NCBI GenBank assembly: GCA_958510875.1
Contig: OY294067.1
Location: forward strand, 60,462,039-60,526,038
Reading direction: 5' to 3'
Length of the DNA stretch: 64,000 nt
Source of the DNA: Endomychus coccineus
Lineage: Eukaryota; Arthropoda; Insecta; Coleoptera; Endomychidae
Positions 59,399 through 64,000 of the stretch are shown here, one piece after another. The stretch's first letter is position 1. Each line of letters starts with the position of its first letter. Made by a program: the position numbers and the translations under genes. Under the pieces are notes generated by a model. The model ran no database searches and was not told where the DNA came from. It saw only the letters and a program-made list of their open reading frames with translations.

Positions 59399-59711
59399 AA
59401 AGGATACCGCACACTTTAGTAGGGAAAGTGGCCCCCTGTCGAATTGGCTGAATTTTTGATATGTTATAGTCCAAGTCATTCCGAACAAAAAGTTCAATGG
59501 GCACAACTTTTTCTATAGGCTGGTTTTGGCGCTAGAGGCCATTGAAAACTTTCATTTGTTCTTCATTGTTAAACAACACGAAACGTTATCCTGGATAATA
59601 ATCACTTTTCCGAATAATCAAGATCTAAACAGTCATTAATATGAGATACTATCAGAAGTATTGTTCATTGATGTCACTATAGGTGATCAATTATACAGCG
59701 TGTTCCAGCTA
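59399..59711 (+). repeat. Left TIR of DDE_Tnp_4/SWIM transposon
   Basis: 313 bp, inner end GCGTGTTCCAGCTA. Confidence 0.93.
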
Positions 59712-60531
59712 CTTACAATTTTTAAAGTGCAATAATTCGAAAATGGTTACAAATCGTCTTAGGGATCTACAATGAAAAATTGTTTATGAATCCTATTCTA
59801 CACCGTATTCTACATCACATAGTCGAAAAATATAAGGAGTGTTCCTTTTAAAAGAAATCGAAAGTTATATTCGAAAAGTTCCGTACCTACTGAAAAATAT
59901 TGTTCGACCATCCCGAATAATTTTAGGCCATGAAAAAGAATGAGAAATATTACAAGTCTGTCTATAAAATGGCCTTTTTTTTTCTAAATCTATCATCTTA
60001 ACGTCAGGGATTTTCAAGGTATACATCTGCAAATGGACTACCCAATTTCGCCCAAAAAGTCGTAACGTCCAAGTGATTCAGAGACAATCAATAATAGTAG
60101 GTGTAGTGGTGAATGGAGGTTATGTAGATGTTTGAAAAATTTACTAATATATATCATTATCATTATTTTTATTATTATTATTAATGATATTTCTTTTTAA
60201 AATAATGCACTTCACCTTCCAACCCGATTTTTTTCGTATCGCCCTGTAAATGCAAAACATTCTTGTGCTAGATTCTGTTGTCTAGTTAACTTTCGTTTTC
60301 AAGTCGATATCACAATAGAACAACTCTAGAAATCGAAAGACACACATTATTGCCCCACCCTGTATAAAAATATAGTCCAGATTTCTTTTAAAAATTGTTT
60401 ATTCATTCTCGAACTTGAAGGGTACCTACTGGATAATATGAAAACATTGCATCCCTTTACTGCAGAAAAACACATTTTTCTGTAGATGGCTTTGGAAATG
60501 ATGTCAAAGTTTCTAGCAAGGTTTTGTTTGT

Positions 60532-62580
60532 TTGTTACTTCATGTCAATATAAAGTTGAATATGGCGTATAATTTCGTAGTGAGATTTGAATGTTTTGTT
60601 TGTGAGGACAATGGAACACCAAGGCAAATGGTACGTTTGGACGAAGAAAGCAGAGCCATTGCCGAACGTCGAAGGAATGAATTAGAATTGCCTCAAAGAC
60701 CTTTTATTGAACAGACAAGGATTTGCCGAAACTGTCATTTGAGTATTCTCTCAGAGATACAAGCTTATGAAGAAGATCCCGATCCAACTGTACTTAAAGT
60801 TTTGTTGCGAACCTCTCATACGTCATGTTTTGTATGTGGTAGATTTGAAAATCTTGGTAGAATGTCACCTTCTGGTAGGTTGGATGTATTTCTGAAGACC
60901 GGAATGTTTGCACCTGACGGCGTCAGAATCTGTGGTGGTCATTTGAATGAGGAGGAACATCTTCTGCCACCTTTTATGAATGGGCTTAGAGGAATTACAA
61001 GACCATACAATTTGAAAGGTAATGAACTCAAACATATGTTAGTATCGTTACGAGAAGCTGTGCTGAACTATAAATCAACAAATAAATACAATAACGAGGA
61101 TAATTTTACTGATGAAGAGTTCCAAGCGTTCACTCCAATAAAAAAAGTGCAGTTTACAGACCTCTTTGAATTTTGCAATCGCGTCAATATTCATCAGAAA
61201 AATAGAGCAATAGCGAAGAAAGATTTGTTATGTTTCTTGTGCAAATTACGACAAGGACTTTCCGATCAATTCTTGATGGGCATGTTTTCCTATTCCAGTC
61301 GTCAAGCTGTGAGCTTGGCAATTCAAAAAGTGCGTGTATCATTATTACAACAATTCGTTCCACAAAATGTAGGGTATCAGCATATAGAGAGGGGCCAATA
61401 TATTACTAGACATGTTACGGATTTTGCAAATACCCTTTACAATCCTGAACCAAATTATCGAAGAGCAATAGCTTATATTGACGGGACGTACATAAAAATA
61501 CCCAAAAGTCGGACATTTCAAGTATTACGTCAATCATACTGTGTACACAAGGGTTACCATCTTTTGAAACCTGCATTGATTGTTGCTCCCAATGGTTATA
61601 TCCTAGATGTTCACGGTCCTTATTTCTCTGATTCAAGAAATAATGATGCGGCAATGTTGAGACATGAGTATGAACGAGATTTAATGGGTCTGAGGAACTG
61701 GTTCCAAGAAGGTGATATTTTCATGTTAGATAGGGGATACCGTGACGCACAGAATTTTTTGGGTGACTTAGGTATAGTAGTAAAAATGCCCGTAGCACTT
61801 GGTGGTGGACAGCATCAGCTTACAACCGAAGAGGCAAATTCATCTAGACTAGTTACGAAAACGAGATGGATTGTAGAAGCTAGAAACGGTCATATAAAGA
61901 ATATGTTCAAATTCTTCAGAGATACTGTACCAATGCCACAAGTTCTGCATATAGGAGACTATATCAGAATAGCATGTGCGATAATCAATAAGTATCATGA
62001 ACCAATTATCATGGAAGGAGCCAATGCTGAGCTAGCTCAGATAATGTTAAACCGTGCCAATGAAATAAATGAACTCCAGTTGAGAATAGAAGAAGAGGGT
62101 CTGCTACGAAGACATGGTAGATGGTTTCCAATGGAGGAAAACCAATTACTAAATTTTCCAGTTCTCAGTTCGGAGTACCTACGAGAACTAACATTCGGAA
62201 TTTTCCAGATAAAAATAGCTCCATCTTATGTACAAGATAATAGACAGGATTTGGGAAACGTTTTATTTGAATTCGACGACCGTATTGAAATTCCAGGTCT
62301 ATTGAGGATGAGAATAAAATCTCGTCATCGAAATAGTATCAAATACCAACTGTGGATCAAGTACAATGTCAGTTTGGAAGGTGTGCCAATTCAGGGGTAC
62401 TACTGTACGTGCAAATCAGGAAGTCGTACATTGGGTACATGTTCGCATGTAGCTAGCGTGCTTTGGTACCTTGGATATACCCGTCATGCTGCCAATGTTA
62501 AGTATCCTTCGACCGAAATACTTCATACCGTATCTGATGCTGCAGAGAGACATAATAATGAAGAACCTATGATTGTTTAG
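60532..62580 (+). CDS. Transposase with N-terminal Cys motifs, DDE_Tnp_4 and C-terminal SWIM finger
   Basis: 682 residues from the first ATG; the Met at residue 11 (60562, MAYNFVVRFECFVC) is a likely alternative start. Residues ~20-150 hold paired cysteines (CFVC, CRNC, CFVC, then CGGH), a probable zinc-binding DNA-recognition region. Residues ~200-260 are a winged-helix-like part (KKDLLCFLCKLRQGLSDQFL). The catalytic core shows YIDGTYIKIPKS (Asp317), MLDRGYRD (Asp400) and EARNGHIKN (Glu449). Near 625-639, YYCTCKSGSRTLGTCSHVAS forms a CxC...CxH SWIM zinc finger. The triad spacing fits DDE_Tnp_4. All key residues are present and the frame is intact, so the protein may be active. No accessory ORF, such as the YqaJ nuclease of some ISL2EU elements, is seen. 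Confidence 0.93.
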   Translation: MLLHVNIKLNMAYNFVVRFECFVCEDNGTPRQMVRLDEESRAIAERRRNELELPQRPFIEQTRICRNCHLSILSEIQAYEEDPDPTVLKVLLRTSHTSCFVCGRFENLGRMSPSGRLDVFLKTGMFAPDGVRICGGHLNEEEHLLPPFMNGLRGITRPYNLKGNELKHMLVSLREAVLNYKSTNKYNNEDNFTDEEFQAFTPIKKVQFTDLFEFCNRVNIHQKNRAIAKKDLLCFLCKLRQGLSDQFLMGMFSYSSRQAVSLAIQKVRVSLLQQFVPQNVGYQHIERGQYITRHVTDFANTLYNPEPNYRRAIAYIDGTYIKIPKSRTFQVLRQSYCVHKGYHLLKPALIVAPNGYILDVHGPYFSDSRNNDAAMLRHEYERDLMGLRNWFQEGDIFMLDRGYRDAQNFLGDLGIVVKMPVALGGGQHQLTTEEANSSRLVTKTRWIVEARNGHIKNMFKFFRDTVPMPQVLHIGDYIRIACAIINKYHEPIIMEGANAELAQIMLNRANEINELQLRIEEEGLLRRHGRWFPMEENQLLNFPVLSSEYLRELTFGIFQIKIAPSYVQDNRQDLGNVLFEFDDRIEIPGLLRMRIKSRHRNSIKYQLWIKYNVSLEGVPIQGYYCTCKSGSRTLGTCSHVASVLWYLGYTRHAANVKYPSTEILHTVSDAAERHNNEEPMIV

Positions 62581-62974
62581 ACTGTTTATGGCATATTCTC
62601 CTTGTTTCTTTGTTCATATTGATATGTTCTCAGATGGAACACCCTTTAAATCATTAAATGAATTATTAGGGTTCAGTCGAGAGTTTTTCATTTGGGTCAA
62701 CGATACCAGGTTCAATGGTTAAGTTAAATGTTACATATAATATATTTATTGAGTTATAGCCCATTATTTCCTTCCTATTATATTTATGCTGAATGTGCAA
62801 ATGGAGGCTTTGTTGACCCGCTAAAAGGAGTTTCTCCGCCACACTCCTTGAGCATCAGTACAATTATCGGATGTATTTACGTACTCATTCGACACAACCC
62901 TATCAAAATGATAGACCAATTTTTGTTATATTCTTGAGTTTCATCATCAACTTGAAGTATTATTTTGACCGTGA

Positions 62975-63287
62975 TAGCTGGAACACGCTGTATAATTGAT
63001 CACCTATAGTGACATCAATGAACAATACTTCTAATAGTATCTCATATTAATGACTGTTTAGATCTTGATTATTCGGAAAAGTGATTATTATCCAGGATAA
63101 CGTTTCGTGTTGTTTAACAATGAAGAACAAATGAAAGTTTTCAATGGCCTCTAGCGCCAAAACCAGCCTATAGAAAAAGTTGTGCCCATTGAACTTTTTG
63201 TTCGGAATGACTTGGACTATAACATATCAAAAATTCAGCCAATTCGACAGGGGGCCACTTTCCCTACTAAAGTGTGCGGTATCCTTT
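62975..63287 (-). repeat. Right TIR of DDE_Tnp_4/SWIM transposon
   Basis: 313-bp inverted copy of the left TIR, outer end GGTATCCTTT. Confidence 0.93.
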
Positions 63288-63619
63288 AAAGGTAAACAAA
63301 CCCACACAGTATACAAATTAAAAGATTGCGATGAGACTTATACTGGAATCTCTAAACAATATTTACCAAAAAGAATGTACGGCCATAGGTATAGCACAAA
63401 AAACAAAAACTTAGAAAATTCCACCGCCCTTGCTAAACACTGCTTTGATTATAACCATCAATTCGATTACAATAATGTTAATATTTTAACTATAAGGAAA
63501 CCGATTATTATAAAAGATCTATTCTGGAGAAGATTCACATAAAACGTGACTCCAAATCTGTAAATCATAGGACAGATATTCAGACTCTAAGTCAGATTTA
63601 TACTAAATTAATTAATTAA
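63288..63619 (+). pseudogene. PLE GIY-YIG endonuclease, C-terminal part
   Basis: KGKQTHTVYKLKDCDETYTG holds GIY (VYK) and YIG (YTG) equivalents. QYLPKRMYGHRYSTKNKN follows with the conserved Arg, then TALAKHCFDYNHQFDYNN. A frameshift near 63520 leads into LEKIHIKRDSKSVNHRTDI and TLSQIYTKLIN with a natural stop at 63617-63619. The 5' side is cut off by the DNA transposon at 59399-63287. Confidence 0.85.
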
Positions 63620-63859
63620 GACTCTTGCAAATTCCTACATGCGTCTTTATGATGTTAAAAGTATATTTTAGGTAGAATGTCAATAGTATATTTCCAATAA
63701 CTGATAAACCTTTTTTTATTAGATCGTGAATCTAACATCTGGTTTGAAAGTGGATACTTGAACCTAATGTTCTCGTTTCTAGTCGTTCATAGACTTCGTT
63801 GACAAGAACTCGCATTTATTAAGAGTACTGCTTAACAGTGGATTCTTGATATATTATTC

Positions 63860-64000
63860 TTATAACATTGAGGTGTTACAGTTTCGATTGTTCGTGTTTC
63901 TGTTCGTTTCGGCGACGTGGGCATTTTAACTGAGATTGAAAGGATGCTTTGTGTAATTAGTTTTAAGTAATCCAGTTTTAGACATGATAAGTCTTCTGAT
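63860..64000 (+). mobile_element. PLE terminal repeat, cut by the window end
   Basis: GTTACAGTTTCGATTGTTCG, CGTTTCGGCGACGTGGGCAT and GGATGCTTTGTG match 9009-9105 closely. The last ten bases (GTCTTCTGAT) are the stem I strand and first half of the hammerhead core seen whole at 9139-9182. It sits 240 bases after the PLE endonuclease stop, the normal place for a downstream terminal repeat. Confidence 0.8.

Larger units (their letters stand above)
59399..63287 (+). mobile_element. Complete DDE_Tnp_4/SWIM DNA transposon with 313-bp TIRs
   Basis: TIRs 59399-59711 and 62975-63287 begin AAAGGATACCGCACACTTTA and differ at one position by eye (CTATCAGAAG versus CTATTAGAAG). One uninterrupted 682-codon ORF lies between. 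Flanks are TTTAT on the left and AAAGG on the right; a TA duplication is possible if the TIR starts one base inside. The type resembles IS5-related eukaryotic elements (PIF/Harbinger-ISL2EU group), but the family name is not certain. The right flank is PLE endonuclease coding. Confidence 0.9.

Noticed and set aside
59138..59506. Frame beginning MCPLNFLFGM, also at 63180
   Set aside because: The shared start is encoded in the TIRs of the DDE_Tnp_4 transposon; the two tails are unrelated flanking sequence.
1..64000. tRNA, rRNA and CRISPR arrays
   Set aside because: None recognised by eye; the direct repeats present are tandem or transposon-derived without regular spacers.

Overview
The window is AT-rich arthropod DNA, most likely from an insect; the order cannot be fixed from the sequence. 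Two loci look like host genes: (i) two phase-compatible exons (20560-20854 and 26283-26727, + strand) of a GNAT-fold acyltransferase resembling the glycine N-acyltransferase-like family, separated by a 5.4 kb intron; and (ii) an intact intronless classic short-chain dehydrogenase/reductase (44631-45398, - strand) with the C-terminal signature of an arthropod FabG-like SDR clade. No tRNA, rRNA, operon or CRISPR array was seen. Nearly everything else that can be recognised is transposable element, often nested.

Layout. 1-10 kb: a long-arm foldback element with an internal ORF (1367-3730), a mariner-like transposase scrap (7216-7531), and an inverted pair of Penelope-like (PLE) terminal repeats carrying a hammerhead-ribozyme-like fold (8652-9232). 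10-19 kb: a mariner-like element with TA target and short TIRs (10193-14821), split by a 5'-truncated LINE (10400-13530); then a degraded RNase H LINE (15.3-16.85 kb, -) and a degraded RT LINE (17.5-18.7 kb, +). 20-27 kb: the acyltransferase exons, with a 1.9 kb Helitron (24180-26065, both termini visible) in the intron. 28-37 kb: two R4/Dong-like LINE copies, one with an inverted 5' segment, a LINE ORF1 scrap, and a degraded PLE with RT and GIY-YIG motifs. 39-43 kb: short palindromes and tandem repeats, a PLE scrap fused to a pogo/Tigger-like transposase, a 36-bp perfect palindrome and a 138-bp hairpin. 44.6-50 kb: the SDR gene, then an intact mariner-like transposon with 465-bp TIRs, a MITE-in-MITE, and a hAT MITE with a perfect 8-bp duplication. 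50-58 kb: a foldback element split by an almost intact CGGBP1-like hAT, a 2.2 kb foldback element, and a PLE endonuclease piece between inverted repeats. 59-64 kb: an intact DDE_Tnp_4 transposon whose 682-aa protein ends in a SWIM zinc finger, lying in PLE-like sequence whose endonuclease and terminal repeat continue to the window end.

The youngest elements by arm identity are the 465-bp-TIR mariner-like element and the SWIM/DDE element: each shows a single mismatch between its TIRs and an uninterrupted ORF, so both are candidates for recent or current activity. The window reads as a gene-poor, repeatedly invaded region rather than one cooperating gene system.
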